Shown here: piece after piece, positions 34,716 through 44,336 of the stretch
Numbering within the stretch: the first letter of the stretch is position 1
Layout of the letters: each line of letters begins with the position of its first letter
Assembly: GCF_013376105.1 (NCBI RefSeq)
Contig: NZ_JAAMFM010000013.1
Span: forward strand, 37,956 to 101,955
DNA from: Arthrobacter wenxiniae
GTDB lineage: Bacteria; Actinomycetota; Actinomycetes; Actinomycetales; Micrococcaceae
DNA length: 64,000 nt
Direction of reading: 5' to 3'
The notes under the pieces: generated by a model
The model's database searches: none
What the model saw: only the letters and a program-made list of their open reading frames with translations
What the model was told of the DNA's origin: nothing
Program-made: the position numbers and the translations under genes

Positions 34716-37076
34716 TCACGCTCCGGAGCGGCGGTGCGGAGTAGGTGCGCGCCCGGCCGGCTGGGTGGGCCTGGGTCCCGCCGGCTGAGGGTCCGGAATG
34801 GGGCGGGTGAGCGGACCCCCGGCAGGGACTGTGACGGGCTGGCCGTGGTGGAGGATCTGCAACGGTTTGTCGCCGGCCAGGGTGTACGTCGCGGCTGTGC
34901 GGGTGATTTCGACCCGGAGCGTGCGCCCTGCCACGACCAGGCCAAATGCCAGCCGGGTCAGACCCGGTGGCAGCCGCGGTGCGAAGCGCAGCATGGCCCC
35001 GCTGTCGCGCATCCCGCCGTATCCGGCGACCAGGGCGGTCCAGACCCCTGCCAGGGATGCCACATGCAGGCCGTCGGCGGTGTTGTGTTCTAGGTCATCA
35101 AGGTCCATCAGGGCACTCTCGGCGAGGTAGTCCTCGGCCAGCTCCAGCTGTCCAACCTCGGCGGCGATGACCGCTTGGACGCAGGCGGAGAGCGAGGAGT
35201 CGCGGACGGTCAACCGTTCGTAGTAGGCGAAGTTGCGGGCCTTTTGCTCCTGGGTGAACGTGTCCGGGCACAGCTGCATGGCCAGGACCAGGTCCGCCTG
35301 TTTGACGACCTGCTTGCGGTACAGGTCGAAGTAGGGGAAGTGCAACAGCAGCGGATACTGCCCGGGAGTGGTGGCGGCGAAGTCCCAGACCTGGTGGCCG
35401 GTGTACCCCTCGGACTGGGGGTGGACCCGCAGCGCCTCGTCGTAGGGGATGAACATGTCGGCGGCCGCATCGCGCCAGGTGGCCATTTCTTCGGCGTCGA
35501 CCCCAAGCTCCCCGGCACGGCCGGGGTACCGGGCCGCTGCGTCCGCGGCCGCCGCCAGGTTCCGTTGCGCCATCAGATTGGTGTAGACGTTGTTATCCGC
35601 GACGGCACTGTATTCATCCGGCCCGGTCACCCCGTCTATACGAAACCCTCCCTGCCCGTCGTGGTGGCCGAGCGACCGCCACAGCCGGGCCGTGTGCACC
35701 AGCAGGTCCAGACCGATGGTGCGCTCAAACGCCATGTCCCCGGTGGCACAGACATACCGGACGACGGCGGCGGCAATGTCCGCGTTGATGTGGAAGGCTG
35801 CCGTGCCGGCGGGCCAGTACGAGGAGCACTCCTCGCCGTGAATGGTCCGCCAGGGGAAGGCCGCTCCTTCCAGTCCCAACTGTGCCGCGCGGGCGATCGC
35901 CATCGGCAACGTACTGTGCCGCCACCGCAGGGCCTGGGCGGCCGCCTCCGGGGCCGTATAGCTCAGCACCGGCAGCACGAAGGTTTCCGCGTCCCAAAAC
36001 GTGTGCCCGCCGTAGCCGGGCCCGGAGAGCCCCTTGGCCGGGATTGCCCTGCCCTCGGCGCGGGCACCGGCCTGCAGGACCTGGAACAGGGCGAAGCGGA
36101 CGGCCTGCTGGATGGAGGTGTCGCCGTCGAGTTCGACATCCGCGCGTGCCCAAAAATCATCCAAGTAGGCCCGCTGCTCGGCACACAGGCCCTCCCACCC
36201 GGTCTCCATGGCCCCCGCGAGGGCCGCGTCGGCCTGATCCCACACCGCCGGCACGGACCGGGACCCGGACCACCCGTAAGCAACGGTCTTGACCAGCCTC
36301 AGGCGCTGCCCGGGCTCCAGGGTTGCCACGACGGTCGTGCGTCCCAGGTCCGGAAAGCTTTCCGCCGCAACCCGGGTTCCGTCAGGGCCGTCGACGACGT
36401 GGTCCATCACGGCCGCGACGGTCAGGGCGCTGCCCCGGGTGGAATGCACCAGCCCGGCGCGCGCCACGTGTGAGGCATTCTTCTCGTGCACCAGCACGGC
36501 GTCCAGCGCCGCACTGGCACGTGGATCGCCGCTGGGTGCGGGGAGTTGTTCGTTGGCGATGATTTCCGATTGCACGACGATCCGGACCGGATCGTCCAGG
36601 GCCTGGACCTCATAGCAGATCGCCGCGATGGACCGCTGGACAAAGGACACCAGCCGGGTGGAGGTGACCCGTACGGCCAGGCCGGCCGGTGAGACCCAGT
36701 CGGCCTGGCGGGTCAACACCCCGGATCGGAAGTCCAGGCAGCGCTCATGGGCGCGCAGTTCACCGTAACGGACATCGAAGGGTTCGTCGTCGACGAGCAA
36801 CCTGATCGGCTTGCCGTTGGTGACGTTGAGGACGAGCTGCCCGGATTCCGGGTATCCATAGCCGGCCTCCGCGTAGGGCAGGGTCCGCAGCTCGAACACC
36901 CCATTGAGGTAGGAGCCTGGCAGGACGTGGGGCTCACCCTCGTCCAGGTTGCCCCGCCAGCCAATATTTCCGTTGGAGAGCGCGAACAACGATTCCGTTT
37001 GGGCCAACACCGCCAAGTCCAGTCCGGTTTCGCGCAGGCACCACGGTTCGGTCTCAAAGTCCGGATGCCCGATCAC
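34716..37076 (-). CDS. Glycoside hydrolase family 65 disaccharide phosphorylase
   Basis: A 786-residue GH65 enzyme, length typical of maltose, trehalose and kojibiose phosphorylases. The N-terminal beta-sandwich (ALSNGNIGWRGNLDEGEPHVLPG) is followed by the (alpha/alpha)6 barrel with GYGGHTFWDAETFVLP and GVTGPDEYSAVADNNVYTN, where the Glu near residue 487 is the expected general acid. The C-terminal domain has GLHVASLAGVWTALVAGYGG. These enzymes split an alpha-linked disaccharide with phosphate, giving glucose and beta-glucose-1-phosphate. The GTG start overlaps the stop of the beta-phosphoglucomutase gene, which uses that product. The exact disaccharide is not readable. Confidence 0.93.
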   Translation of the reverse strand: MIGHPDFETEPWCLRETGLDLAVLAQTESLFALSNGNIGWRGNLDEGEPHVLPGSYLNGVFELRTLPYAEAGYGYPESGQLVLNVTNGKPIRLLVDDEPFDVRYGELRAHERCLDFRSGVLTRQADWVSPAGLAVRVTSTRLVSFVQRSIAAICYEVQALDDPVRIVVQSEIIANEQLPAPSGDPRASAALDAVLVHEKNASHVARAGLVHSTRGSALTVAAVMDHVVDGPDGTRVAAESFPDLGRTTVVATLEPGQRLRLVKTVAYGWSGSRSVPAVWDQADAALAGAMETGWEGLCAEQRAYLDDFWARADVELDGDTSIQQAVRFALFQVLQAGARAEGRAIPAKGLSGPGYGGHTFWDAETFVLPVLSYTAPEAAAQALRWRHSTLPMAIARAAQLGLEGAAFPWRTIHGEECSSYWPAGTAAFHINADIAAAVVRYVCATGDMAFERTIGLDLLVHTARLWRSLGHHDGQGGFRIDGVTGPDEYSAVADNNVYTNLMAQRNLAAAADAAARYPGRAGELGVDAEEMATWRDAAADMFIPYDEALRVHPQSEGYTGHQVWDFAATTPGQYPLLLHFPYFDLYRKQVVKQADLVLAMQLCPDTFTQEQKARNFAYYERLTVRDSSLSACVQAVIAAEVGQLELAEDYLAESALMDLDDLEHNTADGLHVASLAGVWTALVAGYGGMRDSGAMLRFAPRLPPGLTRLAFGLVVAGRTLRVEITRTAATYTLAGDKPLQILHHGQPVTVPAGGPLTRPIPDPQPAGPRPTQPAGRAPTPHRRSGA

Positions 37077-38230
37077 GGTTGTGCCAGCAATTCCGCCAAG
37101 TCGGAGACGACGATGTCGGCGCCGCGGTCCAGCAGGGCCTGCGCCTGCCCGGCCCGGTCGACGCCGATGACCTGGCCAAAGCCGCCGGCCCGGCCCGCCT
37201 CCACACCGGCCAACGCATCCTCAACGACGGCGCATTGGCCCGGTGTCATTCCCAGTGCATGGGCGGCGGCCAGAAACATGTCCGGGGCAGGCTTGCCCGG
37301 CAGCTTTTCATCACGGGCTGTGAGCCCGTCGATGCGCCGGTCAAAGAGGTCCTCAATATGGGCGGCGGCCAGGACGGCCTGGCAGTTGGTGCTGGAGGAC
37401 ACGACCGCGCAGCGCAGACCTGCCTGGCGCACCGCCTGCACATACCGGACCGATCCTTCAAAAACCTCAACGCCGTCCTCGCGCATGCGCCGGAGCACAA
37501 TCTCGTTCTTTGCCTTGCCGAGCCCCTGCACGGTCCCCAGGCCGGCACGGTCCTGCGGACTGCCCTCCGGCAGGATGATGTCCCGGGCGGCCAGAAAGGA
37601 GCGGGTGCCGTCGTCCCGGGATTTGCCGTCAACATAGCGGTCATAGTCGGTGCCGGCGTCAAAGGCCACGAAGGGTGTGCCGGTGCGCCGGGCGGTTTTT
37701 CGCAGGTAGGCGTCGAACATTTCCTTCCACGCCGCGGCGTGGACCCTGGCTGTCCTGGTGAGCACACCGTCCAGGTCAAACAGGACTGCCCGCAGGCCCC
37801 TGTCCAAACCCACGGAGGCGGGATCTGCCAGCATGGCTGCGTCCCGGCCTGCCTGAACGAGAACGTCTGCGGGGTGGCCCTCGACGGCTTCCCGGGAGAT
37901 CACTGAACGCTGCCCCTGTTCCGCTTCGGCCCCAAACTGGGAGAGTTCGATCTCGGCAGCATCGGCAAGGATCCTTCCCGTATCACCGGACGGGTCCATT
38001 CCGAGGACCAGATCGTTGGCGGCACCGTAAGGCTGTGGTTGCTGCCAGGCCATCACGAGGTGGACGCCGACACCGCGCAGCCCTGCTTCAGTCACGGACC
38101 AATGCACGGAAGCCTGCGACCCGTCCGAGCCGTCGACCCCCACCACAATCCTTTCCCCGCGGCGAGGGGAAATCATCTTCCGGCCCCGGGCAGTTTCGGC
38201 CGTCTCCGGTGTGTTCCCGTGCCCAGTCAT
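37073..38230 (-). CDS. Beta-phosphoglucomutase (HAD) with an N-terminal partial universal-stress domain
   Basis: A 385-residue protein. Residues ~28-130 resemble the first two thirds of a universal stress protein (RIVVGVDGSDGSQASVHWSV, HLVMAWQQPQPYG, HPADVLVQAG) but the usual GSRGHGG nucleotide-binding end is missing. From about residue 143 a complete HAD phosphomutase follows: VLFDLDGVLTRTARVHA with the nucleophile Asp, VVSSSTNC, LPGKPAPDMFLAAA and VVEDALAGVEAGRAGG. It should convert beta-glucose-1-phosphate to glucose-6-phosphate. GGAAGGAAC lies before ATG 38230. It overlaps the GH65 gene by four bases. Confidence 0.88.
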   Translation of the reverse strand: MTGHGNTPETAETARGRKMISPRRGERIVVGVDGSDGSQASVHWSVTEAGLRGVGVHLVMAWQQPQPYGAANDLVLGMDPSGDTGRILADAAEIELSQFGAEAEQGQRSVISREAVEGHPADVLVQAGRDAAMLADPASVGLDRGLRAVLFDLDGVLTRTARVHAAAWKEMFDAYLRKTARRTGTPFVAFDAGTDYDRYVDGKSRDDGTRSFLAARDIILPEGSPQDRAGLGTVQGLGKAKNEIVLRRMREDGVEVFEGSVRYVQAVRQAGLRCAVVSSSTNCQAVLAAAHIEDLFDRRIDGLTARDEKLPGKPAPDMFLAAAHALGMTPGQCAVVEDALAGVEAGRAGGFGQVIGVDRAGQAQALLDRGADIVVSDLAELLAQP

Positions 38231-38462
38231 TGATCGGTTCCTTCCAAAGAGTCCTTCTCGTGCCGCGGCATGTTTGGGTTGCTACCGGCTGATGTACGCC
38301 CCTGTTCAGATACCGGCCCTGCCACTGTGGCGCGTGAAGGAGTTGGATCCGTCGCAGACCGCTTGCCGATGGGTTCATTATGCTCCCCAACCACCGGTCA
38401 GGGCAGGACTCCGATGCCGACGGAACCGTATCCTTGCGCATCGGAGGGGAAGGATGGCAAGT

Positions 38463-38684
38463 TCATGGCGGACAGTGTCCCCATTGGTTGCCGTCCCCAC
38501 TGGTTGCCGGAAAGGAGACCGGTCCGTGCGCCTCTGCGTTTCGGTCGCCCGTCATTCGCATGGAGCCGTGCACCGGGTCAGGGACAGAAACCTGGATCCT
38601 GGGAATTACAAGACTGCCGACGAGGGCGACAACTACGAGGGACAGCGCAGCCAGAAAAATCACCGCTGCCGTCCCGAGGATCAC
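38463..38684 (-). CDS. Possible small single-pass membrane protein
   Basis: A 73-residue ORF with GTG start 23 bases after the SHOCT gene stop. Residues ~2-27 are strongly hydrophobic (ILGTAAVIFLAALSLVVVAL), and the rest is hydrophilic. No clear ribosome site; third-position GC is moderate. Could be a real small membrane protein co-transcribed with the SHOCT gene or chance. Confidence 0.4.
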   Translation of the reverse strand: MILGTAAVIFLAALSLVVVALVGSLVIPRIQVSVPDPVHGSMRMTGDRNAEAHGPVSFPATSGDGNQWGHCPP

Positions 38685-38707
38685 CTGCCCGCGAAGGGAA
38701 GGGGCGC

Positions 38708-38965
38708 TTATTCCTGGCGCCTGAGCGCTGCGCGCCGGGCTGTGAACTCCTGTTCGTCGATTTCCCCGCGGGCGAAACGCTCGGTGAGGATTCGTTCGGC
38801 GTCGTAGTGCGGCGGCTGCAGGGCGGCCGAACCTTCACCCGGACGGGTCCGCCGGACCAGCAGCACAACGACGGTGACCACCCCGCCCCAGAAAATCAGC
38901 ATCAACACGGCCATGGCCACCCACGCGCCAACACCCCAGCCGTTCCCGTCCCAGCCATACATCAT
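38708..38965 (-). CDS. SHOCT-domain membrane protein
   Basis: An 85-residue protein: a short Gly/Trp-rich start, one transmembrane helix (AWVAMAVLMLIFWGGVVTVVV, residues ~12-32), then a C-terminal SHOCT domain (DAERILTERFARGEIDEQEF and the basic tail). SHOCT domains mediate oligomerisation in small membrane proteins. The ATG at 38965 is chosen because GGGAGGAGG sits seven bases upstream; an upstream frame extension has no ribosome site. Function unknown. Confidence 0.85.
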   Translation of the reverse strand: MMYGWDGNGWGVGAWVAMAVLMLIFWGGVVTVVVLLVRRTRPGEGSAALQPPHYDAERILTERFARGEIDEQEFTARRAALRRQE

Positions 38966-39520
38966 GATCAGACCTCCTCCCATGACACTAGGGCCGGGAA
39001 GATTTCCGCAACAGAGACTTAGGTCCCGGACCGCCCATCCGGGGAGCGGCCCAGACACCGCGGAGGGAAGAATTTCGATACGTCCTGATGTGGCCGAACT
39101 TTCGGCGCTGCATGGGGAGGCGTTCGTCTAGCACACAGAGGCAGCTTTGTGGCCCGGCGGACGCCGGCGAACAGCGGGGTTTCGAGGACGTACCCTGGCA
39201 TGGACGCGGAATACTCTCCCTTGGAATATCGTCTCGGAGCGCGTTGTGGAAATGCTCATTTTGCCATGCCTCCCATCAGGGGTGCCGGCACGGAGCCGGC
39301 AACACCCAACCACAAGGGGTTCAGAAGTCCGACGGCGTCGCCTCCACCCCCTCCGCGGCAACCGGGCCCCGGCGCGGACCTCAAACCGAACATCCATCCC
39401 GAACTGCACACTGAAAGGCCTGAGGATGCACTTTCATGTGAGGCATGCTGACTTTTTGGTCTTTCGGCCCAGGTGTCTCAACGCATGGTGCATTCTTCCG
39501 ATAATGCCTACAGTGGGGTC
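38966..39520 (+). other. Intergenic region upstream of sdhC
   Basis: No gene is supported across these 555 bases; several ORFs of 60-125 codons on both strands have low third-position GC and no family resemblance. Near the right end a -10-like GATAAT at 39500-39505 lies 15 bases before the sdhC ATG and is a candidate promoter, but no -35 box is placed at standard spacing. The length and lower GC suggest a regulatory region for the sdh operon. Confidence 0.4.
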
Positions 39521-40240
39521 ATGGTGATCAACAAGGGTGTTGGGGCGCGGACGGCGGCACTGCGATCATCCGTGGTCCTGCACGCAGGGATGGCAGTTTC
39601 CGGATTGATCATGGTCCTGTTCCTGCTGGCCCACATGTACGGCAATTTGAAGATCTTCGAGGGCCGGCAGGCTTTCGACGGCTATTCGGCGTTCTTGCGT
39701 GTTGTTGGAGAGCCATTGCTGCCACGCTCTGGCGCGCTGTGGATTGTGCGCGTGGTGCTGCTCCTGAGCGTCTTTGTTCATATATATGCGGCGTTTACGC
39801 TGTGGCACCGGTCGCGGGCGGCGACGCGCGGCAAGGGCGCGTGGCGCTATGAAAGCGCAAAGAACCGTCGCGGCGTCCAGCGCAGCTATTCCTCGTTTAC
39901 GATGCGTTGGGGCGGCATTCTCATTGGCCTGTTCGTTATCTATCACATCCTGAATCTGACGGCAGACTACATCGCGCCGGGCGGGGCGTCGTCAAGCCCG
40001 TATCAGCGGATGATTAACAGCTTCTCCATCTGGTGGGTGGTGCTCTCCTACGTGGTGGCACTGATCGCGCTCGGCTTCCATCTGCGCCACGGGGTGTGGA
40101 GCGCGTTCGCTTCCCTTGGCGCCAATACCTCTGTTGCGCGCAGGCGTGTTCTCAACGGGGCGGCAACCGTCGTCGCCGCGTTGATCGTGGTGGGATTCCT
40201 GATTCCGCCGCTGGTGATCTGGGTGGGGTGGGTTCGGTGA
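39521..40240 (+). CDS. sdhC: Succinate dehydrogenase cytochrome b subunit
   Basis: A 239-residue membrane anchor of the large, fused type (no separate sdhD), with five hydrophobic helices: around residues 23-42, 73-95, 123-145, 170-192 and 208-230. His residues in helices ([42 protein letters not shown]) are the likely axial ligands of two hemes. It carries electrons between menaquinone and the SdhAB domain. ATG 39521 is chosen over in-frame starts further up. Its stop shares one base with the sdhA start. Confidence 0.9.
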   Translation: MVINKGVGARTAALRSSVVLHAGMAVSGLIMVLFLLAHMYGNLKIFEGRQAFDGYSAFLRVVGEPLLPRSGALWIVRVVLLLSVFVHIYAAFTLWHRSRAATRGKGAWRYESAKNRRGVQRSYSSFTMRWGGILIGLFVIYHILNLTADYIAPGGASSSPYQRMINSFSIWWVVLSYVVALIALGFHLRHGVWSAFASLGANTSVARRRVLNGAATVVAALIVVGFLIPPLVIWVGWVR

Positions 40241-42183
40241 TGACAGGACTGTTTACGGTTGGGGAGTCCATCAGGGACACGAAGTCGCCGGAGGGTCCCC
40301 TCCAGGGGCGATGGGAGGCGCGTCGTTTCGGCGCCAAGCTGATCAACCCGGCGAACCGCCGCAAGCTCTCCGTCATCGTCGTCGGCACAGGATTGGCCGG
40401 CGCCTCGGCGGCGGCGACGCTCGGCGAGGCCGGCTACCAGGTCAAAAGTTTCTGCTACCAGGACAGCGCCCGGCGCGCCCACAGCATTGCGGCTCAGGGC
40501 GGCATCAATGCCGCCAAGGACTATCGCAATGACGGTGACAGCGTCCGCCGCCTCTTTTACGACACCGTCAAGGGCGGCGACTACCGGTCCCGCGAATCGA
40601 ACGTCTACCGCCTGGCCGAGGTCAGCTCGGCCATCATCGACCAGTGCGTGGCCCAAGGCGTACCGTTCGCCCGCGACTACGGCGGACTGCTGGATACGCG
40701 CTCCTTTGGTGGTGTCCAGGTCTCCCGCACGTTCTACGCGCGGGGCCAAACCGGCCAACAGCTGCTGCTGGGCGCCTATCAGGCGCTGGAACGCCAAGCC
40801 GCCGCCGGCACGGTGCAGGTCAACACCCGCCATGAAATGCTTGACCTCATTGTCATCGATGGCAAGGCCCGTGGAGTCGTTGTCCGGGACATGGTGACCG
40901 GGACGCTGGAGACCCACCTGGCCGACGCCGTCGTGCTGGCCTCCGGCGGCTACGGCAACGTCTACTACCTCTCCACCAACGCGATGGGATGCAACACGAC
41001 GGCGATCTGGCGGGCCCACCGCCGCGGCGCGTTCTTCGCGAACCCGTGCTTCACCCAAATCCACCCGACCTGCATTCCGGTCAGCGGCGACCACCAGTCG
41101 AAATTGACGCTCATGAGCGAATCCCTGCGCAACGACGGACGGATCTGGGTGCCGGCCACCGCCGGCGACGCCCGCAACCCCAGGGACATCCCCGAGGCGG
41201 AACGCGACTACTATTTGGAGCGCGCATATCCGGCCTTCGGCAATCTGGTCCCGCGCGACGTTGCCTCCCGGGCGGCCAAAAACCAGTGCGACGCCGGGCG
41301 GGGCGTGGGTCCCGGCGGACGCGGCGTGTACCTGGACCTCACCGACGCCATTGCCCGCCTGGGCCGTGCTTCGATCGAGGAGAAATACGGCAACCTGCTG
41401 GACATCTACCAGAAAATCACCGACGAGGACCCCTACCAGGTGCCCATGCGCATCTACCCTGCCGTGCATTACACCATGGGCGGGCTGTGGGTTGACTACG
41501 ATCTGGAAAGCTCCATCCCCGGGCTGTTCGTCATCGGGGAAGCAAACTTTTCCGACCACGGAGCGAACCGGCTTGGCGCCAGCGCCCTGATGCAGGGCTT
41601 GGCGGACGGCTACTTCATCCTGCCCAACACCATCGGGGACTATCTGGCCAAGAACCCGTCCGCCGGCGCCGTGGATGAATCGCACCCAGACGTCGTTGCG
41701 GCGGTGGACGCGGTCCGGGAACGCATCAACATGTTCCTGTCAATCAACGGTGAACGCACCGTTGATTCCTTTCACAAGGAGCTCGGCGCCATCCTTTGGG
41801 AATACTGCGGGATGGAACGCAATGCCGAGGGGCTGGCCCACGCCGTCGAGCTCATCCGTGCACTCCGCGAGGAGTTCTGGACCAACGTCAAGGTCACCGG
41901 CGGCAACGAGGAGCTGAACCAGACCCTGGAACGCGCCGGCCGCGTGGCCGACTTCTTTGGCCTGGCCGAACTGATGTGCTTGGATGCGCTGCATCGCGGG
42001 GAATCCTGCGGCAGCCATTTCCGTACGGAGAGCCAGACCGGCGATGGCGAGGCGTTGCGTGACGACGATGGGTTCGCCTACGTCGCGGCCTGGGAGTTCA
42101 ACGGCGACGACGCCCCGCCCAGGCTGCACAAGGAATTCCTTAAGTACGACTTTGTGGAATTGACGCAGAGGAGCTACAAATGA
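40240..42183 (+). CDS. sdhA: Succinate dehydrogenase/fumarate reductase flavoprotein subunit
   Basis: A 647-residue flavoprotein. FAD motif [21 protein letters not shown] near residue 44, then the covalent-FAD region [16 protein letters not shown] (His is the expected attachment residue). Catalytic parts: [10 protein letters not shown], a later Arg-rich [24 protein letters not shown] and [18 protein letters not shown]. It oxidises succinate to fumarate in the citric acid cycle or works in reverse. It begins at the ATG that overlaps the sdhC stop, and its own stop overlaps the sdhB start (ATGA). Confidence 0.96.
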   Translation: MTGLFTVGESIRDTKSPEGPLQGRWEARRFGAKLINPANRRKLSVIVVGTGLAGASAAATLGEAGYQVKSFCYQDSARRAHSIAAQGGINAAKDYRNDGDSVRRLFYDTVKGGDYRSRESNVYRLAEVSSAIIDQCVAQGVPFARDYGGLLDTRSFGGVQVSRTFYARGQTGQQLLLGAYQALERQAAAGTVQVNTRHEMLDLIVIDGKARGVVVRDMVTGTLETHLADAVVLASGGYGNVYYLSTNAMGCNTTAIWRAHRRGAFFANPCFTQIHPTCIPVSGDHQSKLTLMSESLRNDGRIWVPATAGDARNPRDIPEAERDYYLERAYPAFGNLVPRDVASRAAKNQCDAGRGVGPGGRGVYLDLTDAIARLGRASIEEKYGNLLDIYQKITDEDPYQVPMRIYPAVHYTMGGLWVDYDLESSIPGLFVIGEANFSDHGANRLGASALMQGLADGYFILPNTIGDYLAKNPSAGAVDESHPDVVAAVDAVRERINMFLSINGERTVDSFHKELGAILWEYCGMERNAEGLAHAVELIRALREEFWTNVKVTGGNEELNQTLERAGRVADFFGLAELMCLDALHRGESCGSHFRTESQTGDGEALRDDDGFAYVAAWEFNGDDAPPRLHKEFLKYDFVELTQRSYK

Positions 42184-42929
42184 AAGTCACCCTGCGTATT
42201 TGGCGCCAGCACGACGGTGCGTCCCTGGGCCGGATGATCAGTTACGACGTCGAGGGCATCAGTGGCGACATGTCGTTTTTGGAGATGCTCGACGTGCTCA
42301 ACGAGCGGCTCACCGTCACGGGGGAAGAGCCCGTCGCCTTCGACCACGACTGCCGCGAGGGCATCTGCGGCATGTGCTCCCTGGCGATCGACGGCGTCGC
42401 CCACGGCCCCGAGGGCCTGACCACCACCTGCCAGCTGTACATGCGCCACTTCAGCGACGGTGACATCATCGACGTCGAACCGTGGCATGCCGAGTCATTC
42501 CCGGTTGTCAGGGACCTCATCGTGGACCGCAGCGCGTTGGACCGCATCATCCAAGCGGGCGGCTATATCAGCGCCCCGACAGGTGCAGCCCCCGATGCGG
42601 CTGCCAACCTCGTCCCCAAGAAGGCAGCGGACCGGGCGTTCGACGCGGCCACCTGCATTGGTTGCGGCGCCTGTGTTGCCGCGTGTCCCAATGGTTCGGC
42701 CATGCTTTTTACGGGAGCCAAGGCCACCCACTTGGGGGCCCTGCCCCAAGGCCAGCCCGAACGCAATGCGCGTGCGCTGGCCCTCGTCAACGCCCATGAC
42801 GCCGAAGGTTTCGGCGGGTGCACGCAAATCGGGGAATGCACCGCGGTGTGCCCGGTCGGCATCCCCCTGGACATGATCTCGCGGTTGAACGCCGACGTCC
42901 TTTCCGCACTGGGCGACTCAGGGATCTGA
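42180..42929 (+). CDS. sdhB: Succinate dehydrogenase iron-sulfur subunit
   Basis: A 249-residue protein with three clusters: [2Fe-2S] ligands C58, C63, C66 (CREGICGMC) and C84, then [4Fe-4S] [14 protein letters not shown] near residue 160, and [3Fe-4S] from C222 on ([14 protein letters not shown]). It passes electrons from SdhA to the SdhC hemes. The first ATG shares bases with the sdhA stop. It closes the sdhCAB operon; the three-gene, five-helix anchor form resembles the Bacillus-type menaquinone enzyme. Confidence 0.96.
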   Translation: MKVTLRIWRQHDGASLGRMISYDVEGISGDMSFLEMLDVLNERLTVTGEEPVAFDHDCREGICGMCSLAIDGVAHGPEGLTTTCQLYMRHFSDGDIIDVEPWHAESFPVVRDLIVDRSALDRIIQAGGYISAPTGAAPDAAANLVPKKAADRAFDAATCIGCGACVAACPNGSAMLFTGAKATHLGALPQGQPERNARALALVNAHDAEGFGGCTQIGECTAVCPVGIPLDMISRLNADVLSALGDSGI

Positions 42930-42997
42930 GCCGCGTTCCGGGTTCCGGCCCTTAATTAGACGAAGGCACCCTGCCGTCGTGGGCGTACCATCACATC

Positions 42998-43351
42998 ATG
43001 GGAACGGTCACCACATATCTCGACACCATCGAAGGCCCCGACCGCGCCGCGCTCGAACGCGTTTATGCACTCGCACGCGGCTTGGTCCCTGAAGCGGAGG
43101 AAGGCACCAGCTACGCCATGGCGGCGCTCATCTATCGCGGCAAGGGCCTCATCGCCGCCGTGCGGGCCAAAACGTTCCTGTCGGTCTACCCGTTCAGCGG
43201 TGCCGTCATCGCTTCGAGCCTGGACGTCCTGGCGGACTTCGAAACGACCACCGGCAGCATCCACTTTTCCGTCGGGCAGCAGCTGCCGGACGCCGCCCTC
43301 CGGCGCATCGTCCAGGCCCGGCGTGCAGAGATCGACGCCAGGGCCCGCTAG
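42998..43351 (+). CDS. DUF1801-family protein
   Basis: A 117-residue small protein with the DUF1801/YdhG-like pattern: YLDTIEGPDRAALERVYALARGLVPEAEEGTSYAMAA, then LIYRGKGLIAAVRAKTFLSVYPFSG. Some relatives are described as iron chaperones, but no role is shown here. It is complete and ends by overlapping the decayed gene on the opposite strand by four bases. Confidence 0.85.
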   Translation: MGTVTTYLDTIEGPDRAALERVYALARGLVPEAEEGTSYAMAALIYRGKGLIAAVRAKTFLSVYPFSGAVIASSLDVLADFETTTGSIHFSVGQQLPDAALRRIVQARRAEIDARAR

Positions 43352-43560
43352 GAAGCGGCAGCCTTCACCACTTCGGCGACCTTCCCCTCCCCCGCGGGGC
43401 TCCCTTCTTGAAGGGCGTAGGGCGCCGGCCAGATCCCCCCTTCGTCGAGGTGTGCAGCCTCCTGAAACTCCACGGTCGGGTAGCGGGTGGTGAACTTGCC
43501 CGAGTTCTTGACGCAGATGACCACGTTGCCGCCGGCATCGGCCCAGGCGGGCATCCCGGA
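43348..43560 (-). pseudogene. C-terminal remnant of a second DUF1801-type gene
   Basis: The minus strand reads SGMPAWADAGGNVVICVKNS, GKFTTRYPTVEFQEAAHLDE and GGIWPAPYALQEG, ending AEVVKAAAS. This resembles the last ~70 residues of longer DUF1801 proteins (the GMPAY and WPTAFAL segments of relatives). Further upstream no frame continues the homology, so the first half is lost. Confidence 0.6.
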
Positions 43561-43771
43561 CCGTGTCCTGGCACCAGCGCCGGGCATGCTCCGCGGCCGA
43601 GAGGCCTGTGGATTTGGACGCGGGTGCCGGGGACGGGCACCGGTGCGGTGCGACGTCACGGAGGGGACGGCGTCGCACGTCAGAGGCCAGGGACCGGCAG
43701 CGGGGCACCACGGCCCAACGGCCTGACGGCGGCGCACCCCGGAACCGCGCTCTCCGTGCTTGGATGGAGGC

Positions 43772-44266
43772 ATGTCCACCCTCATCGTGCTGCGAGGCAA
43801 TTCCGGCTCCGGCAAGAGCACTGTGGCCCGCGCGCTGCAGCAGGAACTGGGCGCGGTGTGGATCGAGCAGGACTACTTCCGCCGCGGCATCCTCGGTGAG
43901 ACCGGAAACTACTCGCCGCTGAGCGTGGAACTCATTGAACTCGCGGCGGCGCTGGCACTCAGTCACGGGCGGACAGTGGTCATGGACGGCATGTTCAACG
44001 CTGCACGGTACAGCGAGCCCTTGTGCCGGCTGCGGGACGGCCACTCCGGCCCGAGCCTGTTTTACGCCTGGGACCTCACGCTGGAGGAAACGCTGCGCCG
44101 CCACCAGACCCGGCCCCACAAGCTGGCCGACTTCGGGGAAAAGCAAATGCGCGGCTGGTACCACGGCTGGAACGCCCTGGCCGGAATTTCCGAGGAACGC
44201 ATCACGGCCGCCGAAGGCCTGGACGAAACCGTCCGGCGGATCGTGGCCGACGCCGCACCGGCCTAG
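43772..44266 (+). CDS. P-loop kinase-like AAA protein
   Basis: A 164-residue protein with Walker A GNSGSGKST at residues ~8-16, a base-recognition start IEQDYFRRGILGE, and VVMDGMFNAARYSEPL as Walker B-like strand, ending in a lid-like HQTRPHKLADFGEKQMRGWY. This is the zeta-toxin/kinase-type fold of small-molecule kinases; the substrate is unknown. GGATGGAGG precedes ATG 43772, which decides the start over ATG 43760. No antitoxin is nearby, so a toxin role is not supported. Confidence 0.85.
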   Translation: MSTLIVLRGNSGSGKSTVARALQQELGAVWIEQDYFRRGILGETGNYSPLSVELIELAAALALSHGRTVVMDGMFNAARYSEPLCRLRDGHSGPSLFYAWDLTLEETLRRHQTRPHKLADFGEKQMRGWYHGWNALAGISEERITAAEGLDETVRRIVADAAPA

Positions 44267-44272
44267 CCGCCT

Positions 44273-44312
44273 GTCCGGGGCGCGAATGACGCGGGCGGGG
44301 ACGCCCCGGGAC
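44273..44312. terminator. Hairpin between convergent genes
   Basis: GTCCGGGGCG at 44273-44282 pairs with CGCCCCGGGAC at 44302-44312 (one extra G), a stem of about ten pairs between the kinase and ferritin-like genes, which end towards each other. No T-run follows on either side. Confidence 0.35.
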
Positions 44313-44336
44313 GGAAACGTTCCAGGACGCGACGTC

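Noticed and set aside
39019..39451. Several 60-108 codon ORFs upstream of sdhC on both strands
   Set aside because: Low third-position GC, no ribosome site of note and no recognisable family.
43772..44266. Zeta-type toxin of a toxin-antitoxin pair
   Set aside because: The P-loop kinase fold fits but no antitoxin ORF is adjacent; the preceding sequence is a decayed gene.
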